From: Albifimbria verrucaria
Lineage: Eukaryota > Ascomycota > Sordariomycetes > Hypocreales > Stachybotryaceae
Length of the DNA: 64,000 bases
Assembly (NCBI GenBank): GCA_020081605.1
Contig: JAHREC010000049.1
Span: 3,286,001-3,350,000, forward strand
Direction of reading: 5' to 3'
Shown here: piece after piece, positions 1-11,873 of the stretch
Position numbering within the stretch: position 1 is the stretch's first letter
Layout: each line of letters begins with the position of its first letter
Notes under the pieces: generated by a model
Seen by the model: the letters and a program-made list of their open reading frames with translations, nothing else
Database searches by the model: none
Told to the model about the DNA's origin: nothing
Program-made: the position numbers and the translations under genes

Positions 1-894
1 AACGATGACGCCGTCGTCACGTAGGCGACCCTTGCACCGCCCCAGAAAATCGACGAGCTGGGCATCGTTGAGCTGGCCGATGCACCACTGTACCCAAACA
101 AGATCGTACTTCTCACCGCCGTCATCGTCGTCGCCGCCCCAGCCTTCCAGGCCTGTGTTGAAGATGCGGCCGACTCCTGCTTTCCCTCGAGCTGCTTCGT
201 GAACTTGGCGATGGGCTCCACAATGTCCACCGTGTCTGCCACGTCGAGAAGCAGGCCTTCAGTAATCCTTCCGATACTATACAAGGGGATGGCCCCCTCG
301 GCCCCATCAAACCATGGGGAGAGGGAGCTGGCGGTTAGCGCTGGTTGATCCCTCAAATTTTTACCCACGGGCTCGGACACCGCCTCATGGCGACGGCAAA
401 AGCTGGGTCGGTGAACTGACGGAGAGAGCTTTGAGGCGTGGGATGACGGGGCATGAGCAAAAATAAACATGAAATGTGCCCCCTTCCCCCAAGTCTCATC
501 TTCCCATTGCCCCAAGCCTCATTCCTCCCGGCACCGGGCTTACCTTGCTCTCGCAAAGCAAAACAGCCAGGGGTCAGTCGGGAAGAGTAGGCTAGCAGGA
601 AAAAGCACTTGCTCGACCCAGAACTTCATGAGAGTGAAAAAAATGAATGAGAAAAATGAATGAGACGACAACTTACCCAGCCCCGCAGTCCACTGCACGA
701 TCCAAGTGCCGCAGACCGCTCTTCCGTCCGATGCCCAGCTTTGCTAAGAAGGTTCTTGAGCCTTGCAAGTCAACCCTTGAGATGGCTGGGTAGCCACCCA
801 GCATGCCGTCAAGGTCAGCCGTGGTCGACTGCCAATAGTCCCGGCCGCTACTCTGGTTGACGAAAGAGTCCGGCGGGGCTGAAGAGTCCGCCAT
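1..894 (-). CDS. NTM1: N-terminal Xaa-Pro-Lys protein methyltransferase, 3' part cut by window edge
   Basis: SAM-dependent methyltransferase of the NTM1/TAE1 (NTMT1) family, which methylates the alpha-amino group of proteins starting X-Pro-Lys, such as ribosomal proteins. The first exon (894-677) starts MADSSAPPD and carries the family signature GMLGGYPAISRVD, then the SAM-binding start DCGAG. A GTAAGT donor follows at 676. The second exon resumes at 276 after a TAG acceptor, giving DCGAGIGRITEGLLL. It continues through DLVWVQWCIGQL and FLGRCKGRLRDDGVI to the window edge, matching the Rossmann core of the human enzyme. The intron is about 400 bp, long for this genome. The ATG at 894 is chosen because it gives the usual short N-terminus; an in-frame ATG lies 11 codons upstream. 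Confidence 0.9.
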
Positions 895-1688
895 GCTGTT
901 GCGGGATATGTAAGTTGAACGGGGCAATATCCTGATATGAACACCGGCCGGATCGACGGTGGGCGCAGGTGACGATGTCGTTGTTGTTCAGGGTAAGTCG
1001 AGACCAGAGTGGAAGCTGAGCAGAACAAAAGACCAGAGAGTAGGTTCCAAGAAGCCCTATCTCGCGGCTGGTCTAAAATAGTGGGCAAGACGATGGTTGA
1101 GAAGCCATTTTTAGCCGGAGATTTCGGACAGAAACGTGGCCAGCTAGCTGTTGCTGACTCCACCATTCATCGTCTACGTTATCCATCTAGATCGGGACTG
1201 AGCCATGTGAGGAAGTCAGCTGAAATCTCAATAGACCGAAACCTCACAATCCAGGGCATATATTGCGGCCACGGCTGTATGCCAGCAGTTGATAGTTGGT
1301 AGGTCATAGAGTTGCTTAGAATCCTCGCACACGTTTCGAAAGTCGTTCGTTCTGTTCCTGTTCCGTCGTTAGTTGTGCTGTATGAATATTCTTGTGTACC
1401 ACGCTTTGCTCCCATATTTCCGGATGCTGTTACATTCGCCCTTGAAGATGTGAAAAAGGCACCCTCAGCAGAAACAGACTCATCGAAAGCACACACTTTA
1501 GCATGAGACTACACCAAATCTATGTAATTCTAAACCTGGACTCTAACCATGCTGCCGTGGCATACCTCTGACGCCAGCCTTATTGACGAGTCAACTCGAC
1601 CCATCATTCAGACTCGCAGACTGATCCCTCTCGTGTCAAGTCTGTATTGATGACCAAATCATCTCTCCCCTCATGTGCATTACAATCG
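895..1688. other. Intergenic spacer
   Basis: This stretch lies between the start of NTM1 and the 3' end of the next minus-strand gene. It should hold the NTM1 promoter. The short open frames here lack coding character or recognisable domains. Confidence 0.6.
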
Positions 1689-4600
1689 TTAATCCCTTAA
1701 TATCAACCCCGTCGCACTTGTGTTGTGCGAGCGCTTCCTTACCCCAACGTCGATGCAATCTGGTTGTTGAGCAGCCCCTTTGGCCCAACCGGCCTGTCGA
1801 ACCCTCAGATCCGACCTCAAATGCTCGACTTCAGAACTTAAGCTCATGTATTGGCTACGCCATCCACAGGCGTGGTCAGTGGGAAGAACAGCTGCGGAGT
1901 CCAATTGCTTCATGGTCACCCCATTCTCTTCTCCTAATACTTGAGACCCAGTGACAATGTTACTAGGAGTTTTCTCTTTGGCTTCATCGGACGCAAGTCT
2001 TGTTTGTCCCTTGTCTGTAGAATCATGTGGTTTCTTGGTATTTAGGGAATCCTGACACAGCGACTGTTCGATTTGTCTAACACTGAGTCTGGATGGTGTC
2101 GCTGCCGAATTCTCATGGCATGTCAGAGCATCATATGAATGGTGATGCCTCATGCCATGTTCAAGTGAAACAGACGATTTCGACGACTCACTTGGGTGGC
2201 AGAATGTGCAGGTGCTTCTCCGACGAAGGATGGGCTGAGGGATATCGGGCAGCTTACTGAGGCTGCGTCGCCACTCTGAAGCTTTGCATGGAATTGTTTT
2301 CCTCGCTGGAGGATAGTCATATTGACTTTCAATTTTCTTCAGTTCCTGTCTCCATGTTGATAGAGCAGGTGCAGGAGCATCGCTTCGATCCAAGTTTTGG
2401 ACCCTTCCCTTTCACGCCGATTCTCAGGCGACGTATTTACGTTGCGCCTAGATGTATGATAATGCAGTCTAGACGACTTATCCATATCGGCAACCCGGAG
2501 AGACTCGATTTTTCCGTACTTCTCTGAGCTTTTAGCCTCCTTGTGTTGACAGGCTGAGCTCGGTATACCATTGTTGATGTCGCCTCGAACTGGGAAGATC
2601 CGGTCTTGTGTTGTTACCTTGTAACGTGAGCTAACTACCCCTTCAGTATGTGATGGCTGCTGAAGTTTGACCTCAGTCTCCTCCGACATAGGCAGAAGTT
2701 TCCCGGGGTTTGTCTTTGGCATTGGATGATATGAAGATGGCGATGTGTCCTTAGGCGGCAGCCTCGCCATTCCCTCTCTAGCATCGGGGCCCTCCGAATT
2801 GCGAGAACGCAGCGTGGATTGGTTATTTTCCACCTCGGTTGATTTCTGATGAAACTTCTGCCAGCCAGGCACCTTGGAGAACAAATCCTGGGCGATTCCG
2901 TGCGTTTTGGGGCTTGGAGGCTGTGGAACGACAGTATCATCAGAGATTGGATGCAAAGACGGTTGGCCAGCAACCTCCACCACCTTATCAAAATCCAGGT
3001 CATGGGCGTTTTGAAACAGCGGCGGTGGTATGACCGTGTCCCGCCTCTGGTTACTTGCTTTTGCTTCGTGAATGAGCGCATCAATACTGGAAACTTCTGA
3101 TCCATACTGTGAAGCGTGTTCGCTATGGTTGCGTAGTATCGCTGCATCGCCACCTTTGGCGCTTGGTGTAGCTGTTCTGCTAGTATTTTGGGCATCCAGA
3201 TACACCGATCCAGCTGCCAAATGTTCCATGATGTGCTGCGAATGATGAAGATCTTGCGCATGGTGATATAGCAGATCGATCTGCCTGGTTAGTGGACCAC
3301 TCGCCACGTTTCCCGTCCGACTTTGCTCTCCGCGGTGATTATCTGCCAGAGACAGACTAGTAGCTACTTCATCTAAGCGATTGGCATTACAAGTGAGTAC
3401 TGGATCTGGTATTATCTGACTCTCATTTTGGAGCTCTGATTTATCATGTAAAGAACCATTGATCGAGCGGCTCATTCTTCGGCGTGGCACACAGTCCGAT
3501 GCCTTAGGAAGTCGATGCGCACTCGCATAGTTCGTAGTTGTTTGTGGGCTTGAAACTTGAGATTTGCCTTGCCTGTCCGCCATAAAAAATGGATTGCTCG
3601 TGACTGCACCTTGAAATTTCCCATTGGATTTGATCCTCGCCATCTGCGATGTGTTGGCAGGGATATGATTCTTCGTCTCGTCTTGGTCGAGGGTTACAGA
3701 TTGAGCCCTAGGAGTTATCATTCCATCATCATGAATTATCGAGCCCAAGCTCTGGTCAGTGGCCGGATCGTTTTCGTGGGTTATGTGTTCCAATAGTTTA
3801 GCATTGTCTAGGCTGAATTCTTTCCGGGCCAGGCGGCTGGTAGAAACATGATGTTTGTAATGTCTGTGTTTCGAGCGTTGAGGTGACCGCTTAGAGACTC
3901 CCCGTATGCACTTGAGGCAAGACTCATGTCCGCACTTGGCACATCGCTCAATCCCATTGAGTGACTCACCACAGGCGTGGCAGATATGATACGACCCTAA
4001 TTGTGATGGGGTTTGGGGTCCGGCTATAGTTGAGTTATCTTCAGAGAGCCACCCTTGCGGTCGTGAGATACCGTATTCTTCGAACAAGGCGATCGCGTCG
4101 TGTCGTCTTTCACAGGAGCTAATAGAAGCCGTGGCATCTTCTACCGAATCTTCTGAATGTATTCGACCACCCCGTGAAGGATGTAAGCTCATCGGCGTAC
4201 TATTTCTATTGGGAAGAAATGTAAATACCGGGTTAGGAGGGTCGGTGGCATACTGATTCGGATGGTATGACACAGCTGCTTCCTTCTGGGCCAAGTACGG
4301 TTGCGGGTGCAAAGAAGCGATTTCAAATTGTGCAGATGCGTTGCTGGCATTGGGCTTCTCACGGTTCGGTTCCCACCAAGCGTCTGATACCGGGTACGAG
4401 TAATCAATGGGAGGTCCCGCAGGTCCTTCTAGAAGTGTGTTTCGAGATGCTGGTTTAGCAAAGCTGCTGTCTGCCCGTCGTCCCTAACCGGACTGCTCGT
4501 TCTCGCGGTCTCTGGTTGCTGTGGGTTCGAAATCCCCGATCAGATCGCCGTGGTTTGCTATAGTGTTGAGTTGATAGATTCGCGCGCCAACCAGACCGTG

Positions 4601-4813
4601 CGGCACTTGGTCATTTCCAACAACGCCTTGGCTTCGTAAGAGAATCGGCTTCGCACTCGATGAACTTGGTGTATCGGTAAAAGAATGCGGCATGGTGGTA
4701 AAGAGCGGATGCACTGGTTGCGACCCAAGTCGAATAGATAGTACCTGGTAATCTGATGCTGCTGTATGACGGTGCAAGTTCATGTTATAAAAGGAGATGG
4801 GAATGTCAGCCAA
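1689..4813 (-). CDS. Uncharacterised protein with a CxxC zinc-ribbon-like cluster
   Basis: I do not recognise a named family. The frame runs from an ATG at 4813 to a stop at 1689, roughly 1,040 codons, serine/asparagine/histidine-rich and probably largely disordered. The clearest element is a cysteine cluster near 3,890-3,990: CHACGESLNGIERCAKCGHE followed by SCLKC. This is three CxxC pairs, typical of a treble-clef or zinc-ribbon fold. A looser C/H group (CTFCHP, then histidines and another cysteine) lies near 2,150-2,200. Two breaks are visible. An in-frame TAG at 4484-4486 separates the first 109 codons from a continuing open frame. A -1 shift lies in the TTTT run at 2395-2398; one added base would give a continuous SKNLDRSDAPAP. 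The N-terminal part could instead be a separate exon. A role in protein or nucleic-acid binding is only inference. Confidence 0.65.
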
Positions 4814-5088
4814 CGAGGGTAAAGAAGCAGCATGGTTACACGTGCTTGCGGCGAAACTTCAACGAATATAGCAATGTGGAAGGAGCGTAAACTTCAAGAA
4901 ACTAGCTCAACCTGGTAAGGGAAGGAGGACACAAACACATCAAGGCACAACTTGCGATCTATCATAGGAGAGGAAATAAATTGCGGACAAGCAGCAGCAG
5001 CACCACGACTGGTATCAATTGTCTCGGCTCAATGCTGACACAGGTAAGGAATTTGATGTACAAGGCTCTCCATCTAAACAACCGCCGT

Positions 5089-5847
5089 TTATTTCACATG
5101 GGCAGAGAGGGTCTCGAGGACCTGCGAAGCGTGTCAGTAAAAATCGCAATCAATGGGTTCCAAAGTACGCACCTCCAGCTCGATCTTGGCCTCGGCAATA
5201 TCCTGCTCGCTTCCGCTGCCGTTGGCGACCTTCTGGGCCTCGGCGATCTGGGCACGGATGGCCTCACCGCTGAAGTCCTCGATGGGGTAGGCCTCGACGG
5301 CGTTGATGCTCATGGTAGAGTTGGGCTGGACGGTAGCGAATCCACCGGAAACTGTCCTCTCGTCAGTTGCTTGCTTGGCGCCTCGTGCTCGGAGCTCGCT
5401 TACGGAAGAACTGCTTAGCACCACCGCTCTCCTCAATGACCTCGACCAGACCGGGCTTCAGCTGCTCGATCGAGGGAACGTGGTTGGCGAGAACACCCAT
5501 CTCACCGGACTCGGCGGGGATGTTGACCTGGACAACATCCTGTGACTTGTAGATGGCCTGCGTGCGGCAATTAGCTCGAATCCCTTCAATTGCGATGTGC
5601 CCGCCATTGAGCGCTCGTTTCTAGTTTGTCTCGCATAAAACTGAAATCAATTCGTATCGTTCGTACCTGGTGAGGCAGAGCCAAGCTCAGCTTGATCTAA
5701 TTAAAATGTTAGTAGCTCATCATGGACGGACCTAGGGGGACTCGCCTTGTCAGGAACAGCTTCGGCATAGGTTCTTCGCTGGGCGGGAGCTCGGATGGCA
5801 GCGGGACGGACGCGAAGAGCCGCGCGGGCGAAGCGGAAGGAGTTCAT
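5089..5847 (-). CDS. ATP16: Mitochondrial ATP synthase F1 delta subunit
   Basis: This is the central-stalk delta subunit of mitochondrial F1-ATPase (bacterial epsilon equivalent). Five exons read 5847-5746, 5696-5667, 5557-5404, 5351-5173 and 5121-5089, giving about 165 residues, the usual length. The start MNSFRFARAALRVRPAAIR is an arginine-rich amphipathic mitochondrial presequence, followed by RRTYAEAVPDK. The body includes QVNIPAESGEMGVLANHVPS, SGGFATVQPNS, SINAVEAYPIEDF and EAQKVANGSGSEQDIAEAKI, all diagnostic of the family. It ends VLETLSAHVK. Intron 1 starts with GC (AAG|GCGAGT) rather than GT and ends TTAG. Exons 2 and 5 are only 30 and 33 bp. No frame break is needed, unlike most genes here. 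Confidence 0.95.
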
Positions 5848-8800
5848 GATGGGATGAGCGGGCGATTGAGGTTGTTACGTGACGGCAGCTCAGGTGAGGT
5901 CGTGGCTCGAATCTTTGCCTGGGCTCAATTCCCGAATGTCGGCTAGCAGGAAAATCCGATCTATACTTATCACATGATTTAACACGTGACAAGCTTGCGT
6001 GTGATTATGTCATCCGCGATAGTATCGCTTATCGGGTATTGCCTACCCTTTCTGGTAAGATCTTTGCCTACTAACGATGTTCTAGATATCAATCTTCTTA
6101 CTTTCATTCTTTGTATCTTCAAGTACTTGACTGGATGGTTTGGTGCGACGGTGTCTTTCCCCGTGGACTACTACTCTACGCATGCCAAGCTCTTATGACG
6201 CAGGGCCACGACGCATTGCGGTCGAACTGGCTCCATGCCTGTAGTGGTAAGTGTTGCAGGTTAATTGTCAGTCAGCGGTGGCATACTTTCTGCCATGCAG
6301 ACTCGAGGGTTTCCTCTTTGCTGCATTGGAGCCTGCTATGCGTTATCATGCTCCGTGGATGCGCCAACATCAATGCATCAGGCGCCTGCCGGACCAGCGC
6401 ACTGAGCTGGACAACATCGTGTATTCGTCGCGCATGATCTACAGAGTCGACAGGCCAGATGGACAAAGAAAAGCGCATATCTTTGTGATGGAGAATCTTT
6501 GAATACGTTGGAATGACTTATCGAACCTGTCAACCCGAGGTCGGCAGGCAGCATGTCTCGAGGGCAATCGATCACTACTGCATAGGGTAAGCTGCTGCAC
6601 AGTCCATCATCTGCCAGAGGGCCGCAACCAGCCTGGCTGGCGATCCTGTCAACAGCGCTCATCTTTGCCCCAAAGGTGGATAAACCCCGTCCTGCATCTG
6701 TAGTGGCGGGAGGGCAATATCGGGCACATGCTGCAACTGAGTTTGCTGGTGCTGGTTGTGTTGCTTGCGTAGTGGGGTGTGTATTCAAGCTTAATATCAT
6801 ATGCGTAGGTAGGTGTGAAGCAACGAGATGTAACCGAATACACTTAACAGAACTTCGGAACAAGCACCCAAGTAATTCATTCATATTTGATATTAGCTGC
6901 GTCACCATGGCACGGCTTAGGACGCGTTTCACTTTAGGCCTTTGCACTGCCACGGTATGACGCAGCAGGCTACCGATTATACGCGAGCATCTCCATTGTC
7001 GTCGTGGCTGTGAAGTAGTTTAAGCTTTATGTTCTCTTGCTCGTCGGTCGGGAACCTCGGCGATGGTGTATACAGCACACTGAGCAAAGGAGAAGGCCGA
7101 GTTGTAGGGATGGTGCCGTACAGCGAAGCTTTTGAAGCATGTCAAATAGCTTCATGTCACTATTGAAGTTACACGCTCTCCCTACCCTGGACTGTGGAAT
7201 TTGAGAAAGTATGGCGGACAAGGCGAATCAATTCCAAATCATTATTTACCATGGCTGTGATTTCTTTGATTGGGTGTGTTGAAAATAAGAAAAGTAATTA
7301 TACAAATAATCATACATTATTTCTATATATTACTTTGATCGACCTTGGATCTGCGGTGTACTGCCGTCGGCGCACTTGGTCATGGTTGGGCTGGCTGGAT
7401 GAATGGATGGGTGGCAGAAACGGTCGAGCATATGCAGCAGCCGTGATACCAACAACTGTGCTCGTGACAAATTACCTAGAGCCAGCAGCACAGTGGTGGC
7501 GAGACCGCATTTGGCATTTCATAAAGGACCATGTAGAAAGGCCACGATACAAGACGATCAGCCTGTTGACTAGCATTGGTGCGCCTGGGTTGAGCAAGCT
7601 TATGCACCTCGACCAAGGACCCTTTGGCGTCTGGGGTGCGCCGAGGGGCGGAAGGGTTCAGTTCAGACGAAGGATCTACAAGGACCAGAGCAATGCAGAC
7701 AGTCAGACACACAATACCCGGCCTGGGACAGGTTGAGCGTCCAGCATCGTTTGGTGCTGAAGAAACGCGGGGCCGAGGCCATGCTGCGCGCATCGTGACC
7801 ATTGGATTGGATTGACCCGCATGCCATTCTGCTCCTTGGCTTCTCACCTCCTAATGCCGAATTTCTGTGCTACGCGCCGAAGCCGCATCGCGTCCAGCCT
7901 GCGAGAAGCTGCAGCAAACGTGCGGGGAAGAAGCAACGGGCAGGCGGCGCACGCGGGGTTGATGCGTCTCGTCGTCGGTCTAAAACACCACCCCATCGGA
8001 CATGTCAAGCCGGTTGCGCCTTGCTTCTGCTGCCATTCGTCGGCCGGGACACCTGCGACGTTCGCGTATAGGGCATAGGGTATAGGGCATTGGGGAGGTG
8101 GTGGAAGGGACCAGAAGAGCAGTGACGGAGGGTTTCGAGGTGCACCAGGTAGAATGAGGGAAGGGCCAGCGTCACAATGCAGAAAGGTTACCTCCTTGAT
8201 GTCGAGGTGGCACGTGTCGCTGGCCATCAAGACGCCGCCCGTTTCGAACATGTTGGTGTTGGATGATGGGCGCTTCGGGCTTGGGGGACTAGTCCCTACG
8301 ATGGCCGCCATCAGCTGATGCATGCCTCGATGTGTGACTGCGAGAAATGCTTTGCGGCTGGAAGGGTAAATCTACGCTAGCAGGGTCCAATCGGGAGGAG
8401 GTCATGATATTGCACATCAGTGATCATGAAGAGCTCAGCACGGATATCGGAATGCTAAGGCTCTTGGCTTTGCATATCCATCTGAGACCGCTTCCGAGGA
8501 GAGCACGCCGGGTAACGTCTCGGTGTCACACACACATACATACGAATGGTGTTTGTGCAGAACAAGACATGACAGGTGGTCTAGATGGGCCTCCCAGCAT
8601 CCAACGTATTTCGGTCGATCACTACGTGTTGTCTCGGTCGGCCATGTGCGAGTCGCCGACTTGAAACAACCAAAAGCCTGATTCCACCACATACGGCGAT
8701 GGCATGTAGCATTGAAGCATGAGGTGGAGCAGCAGGCTTTTTAGGGCATGCCTCATACAGTAGGTTGGCAGCAATATGTAGTAGCGTAGCCAACATATTT

Positions 8801-11800
8801 GTCTAGTCAGCCATCAATGACAGGTGCATTAACTAGGACCTTGGTGATGATGACAGCAGGGCGCGGGCGCGGCCGTGAGGGTGCGGTCATGCCAGGATAT
8901 CCCTCATATACGCACAAGTCAGGGCGAGCCGACGGAGCCATAGAGTTACAACCTAGGACAAGTGGGTTTTGGCAAATGAGGATGTACAGTACGCACGCTT
9001 GGTCGGAGGTTTCTCTCTGCACAGGCCCCAGCCGGAGAGTGCTAGGCTAGAGTCAGGGCTGTTGGGAAGGGGGCCATTATTCGCGTCGGCTCTGTAATAC
9101 CCGTAGACCGTATGCTGTATGGAGACGGCCAAACCAAGGTGGTACAGGTTCCAGGAGCAAAACGAAGCCGAACTGGGCAACCAGCTGCTCGTACGATGCA
9201 GCAATTACTCTATCGAGGCAGGTAATAATATTAGGTGCAGCGCAGGGCCTCGCAGTGCAGCAGTAGCAGCGGCGGCAGGTAAGAGGCATGGAGTGCGTTC
9301 CTTCAACAAGCGGTGTTGTCGTCTTGGTCGTCGTCGTCGTACGTCGTGGTCGTCGTCGTGGTCTCAGGCCTCCAACCCCTCTCCACCCACCAGCCATGCT
9401 CAGTAGGATGGGATGGGGGTACCCTCACGGGGCATTGAGGAAAACAGGGACCGCATGTTCGTCGCGCTGGATCAAAGCAGATTGGATGCATCGTACAGTG
9501 CAGTCCACGCCCTGGCTTGGCCCAGGACAGCACAGGCGTGCTAGTGCTGTTTGACGACCATGTCACGCCGCGCATTGCATAGCCTAGCCTGGACTTGACA
9601 GTGGGGGCTGGTTGGCGGTGATGAGGTCCCCGGGGCTTGTCAATGAATCCTGCGTGGGACGGCGGTCTTCTCTCGGGAAGAAAGCCATATGCTGTAAGAG
9701 ACTGGATGCTTGGGCGAGGTGAGGTGAGCAAGCCGCCACCGATGATCCAGGACCTGCGCACCGTACGGCACACGGTATGAAGCGCCCGGAGGACTTGTCC
9801 ACTCAGTCGAAGAATTGGTTATGGATCCTTGACGTCGAAGACTGCGAGGATCGACCCGCACGGTTGGGCTACAGTGCGGCGACGCAGCGCGCGCGCGATG
9901 GACCGCTTTCGGCCACCGCCAGATTGCCCGGTAGATCATGGGCGCTACAGTGAAGGTACGGACCTTTTCCGAGAACGGGAACCAGGACGACAGTGGCAGC
10001 ACAGTGGGACTTGGGGCCAAGGCTGGCGGTGATCGCACTGGGAGGGGTGGGCGTCTGACTGACTGACAAAGAGCTGGCTTTCGACTGGCTTGGACTCGAG
10101 GTTCCAGCCCCAAGGGGCCCATAGCATATTTCGCCTTCGGAATGCGCGCCCAAGAAAATTACTGTCAGTCGAGCATTTCGCAGCACACCGCAGCCCGTAA
10201 GCCCACCCGGCCGTGGGGGTACCCTCCCAATCTCGAATGGGGCAGGGACCGAAAGAGCTCGTGAGCGGTGTTGGCACAGCGAGAGAGAGAGAGGTGAGAG
10301 GTGAGAGGAGGAGAGTGGATGGATGGATCCGCTACAGGTGCCTCATTTGGAAATTCCTGTTTTTAATTCTGGGCAAAAGTCAGACAGACTCAGCCAAGCT
10401 CATCCACTCTCGGACAGAAGAGACAGTACCGCGATACCTCGGTGGACGCGCTGCGTGGTATGGAATCAGGGAGTAGCTGTACCTAGCGGCTGTTCTGCCG
10501 CGCTGTAGGTAATCCCGTAAAGGCAGAGAGTCAGGTAATGACATTCCCGAACAATTCTCTCGCCCTTGACCACAAGCAGCATCGCTTCTAGTTCATCCCA
10601 CCCATTGCCCTTGTCCCTACTGCTTATCCCAACAAGGCAAAGTTCAGCAAGATTTTTTCATCTTTTTTTTTTTTTTCATCGTTTTCTTCTTCCACTCTGG
10701 CGTCCAAGAGGGAAAAAACAAACCGAGAAAAAAAGAGGGTCCCGCCTTTTTCCTTGCTGCAGGGTCGCTGAGCGGCCACAAGCACAAGCCATCGCAGCAC
10801 ATGCACACCCTGGCGCCAGGTACCTCTTGACCCTCCTGTACCTCCCATCGTAGGGTTCCTGATACAGTACCTCCAGTACCTTGGGTACAGTACAGATTAC
10901 GAATGTACAGGCCCTGCACAATGCAACAGGCACAGGCACAACACAACAGGTATTAGAGCCCCGGATCGCCTCGCTTTGCTCCCCGATCTCCTGGCTTATG
11001 CACCTCTTTTTCCCCTTCGTCCCCCTCCCTTCTCTCTCCCTCTCTCACTTCTGGATCCTTCAAAACCCCAAACCTGCGAGCCTGTCTTGCTTGCCTCTTT
11101 TTCATTGCACAGTCGCCCGCTCTTATTTTAGGCGCCTTCCCTGCCTCTCGTCAGCGGCCACCCGTCACTACGTGTAACCGCGCCACGCTTCGGCGAAACG
11201 TCATTTGGAACCTTGCCAAGGCGTTCTGGCGTAAGGCCAATCGAGCCGAACCAGGGACCCTGATTCCCAGTCGACAGATCAACAACCACCGCCGCGGCTT
11301 ACCTACATCCCATCCTATCCCATCCCATCCCATCCCAATCAGAGCTAACAGCAAGTCAACTCGCTTTTCGACTTGCACTGCACTGCACCGCACTGCACTG
11401 CATCGCCACCCGCGGTCTTTGTTTCCCACCCCACCACTTCATCACCAACTTACTTTTGTCGCCTTGCTACTATGACTGTCCTCCGCTTATAGCACCACGG
11501 TCCTCAGGGACGCACTCCTCAGTAGGGACGCTTTGGTCTACCAGCCGAAGCCTCGCCTGCACCCGCAATCAACAGCCAACACATCCTCTTGCTGCACAAT
11601 CTGCAACTTCGCAAAGCCTGTCTGCTCTTGCACATACCCACTATCGAATCCTACTCTGTTCGCCTACTACTACTTATCAACAATTCACCTCTTTCCTGAC
11701 CCTGGTCACCCTGCTCGTTTGATTAGCAAACCTCCGTTTCATCAACATGGCAAACCCACAGTCAATAGCACAGTCCCCACGTGGCTGGGGCAGGCTTCTG

Positions 11801-11873
11801 ACGACGTTGAGGACGTCGACGAGCCCCCGAGCTACGATTCCAGAGACACAACTCTCAAAAATTCCAGAGAACC
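5848..11873. other. 6-kb gene-poor spacer
   Basis: No gene here is supported. The longer open frames have no recognisable domain. One stretch on the minus strand near 8195-8255 has C-ending codons and reads MFETGGVLMASDTCHLDIKE up to a GTAACC donor-like site, so a short or decayed gene is possible. The right end (about 10.3-11.8 kb) is rich in pyrimidines, GTACC words and CCCAT/CACTG repeats. It looks like the long promoter and leader of the gene starting at 11874. Confidence 0.5.
11304..11403. repeat. Pentanucleotide tracts (CCCAT)n and (CACTG)n
   Basis: A run of CCCAT-type units at about 11304-11337 and a CACTG/CACCG run at about 11374-11403 lie some 470-570 bp upstream of the next start codon, probably in the promoter or 5' leader. 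Confidence 0.8.

Noticed and set aside
6378..6953. 191-codon minus-strand frame
   Set aside because: No domain, Cys/Ala-rich chance composition, and no splice or start context.
7194..7736. 180-codon plus-strand frame in the 6-kb spacer
   Set aside because: No recognisable motif and mixed composition; the first part is AT-rich non-coding sequence.
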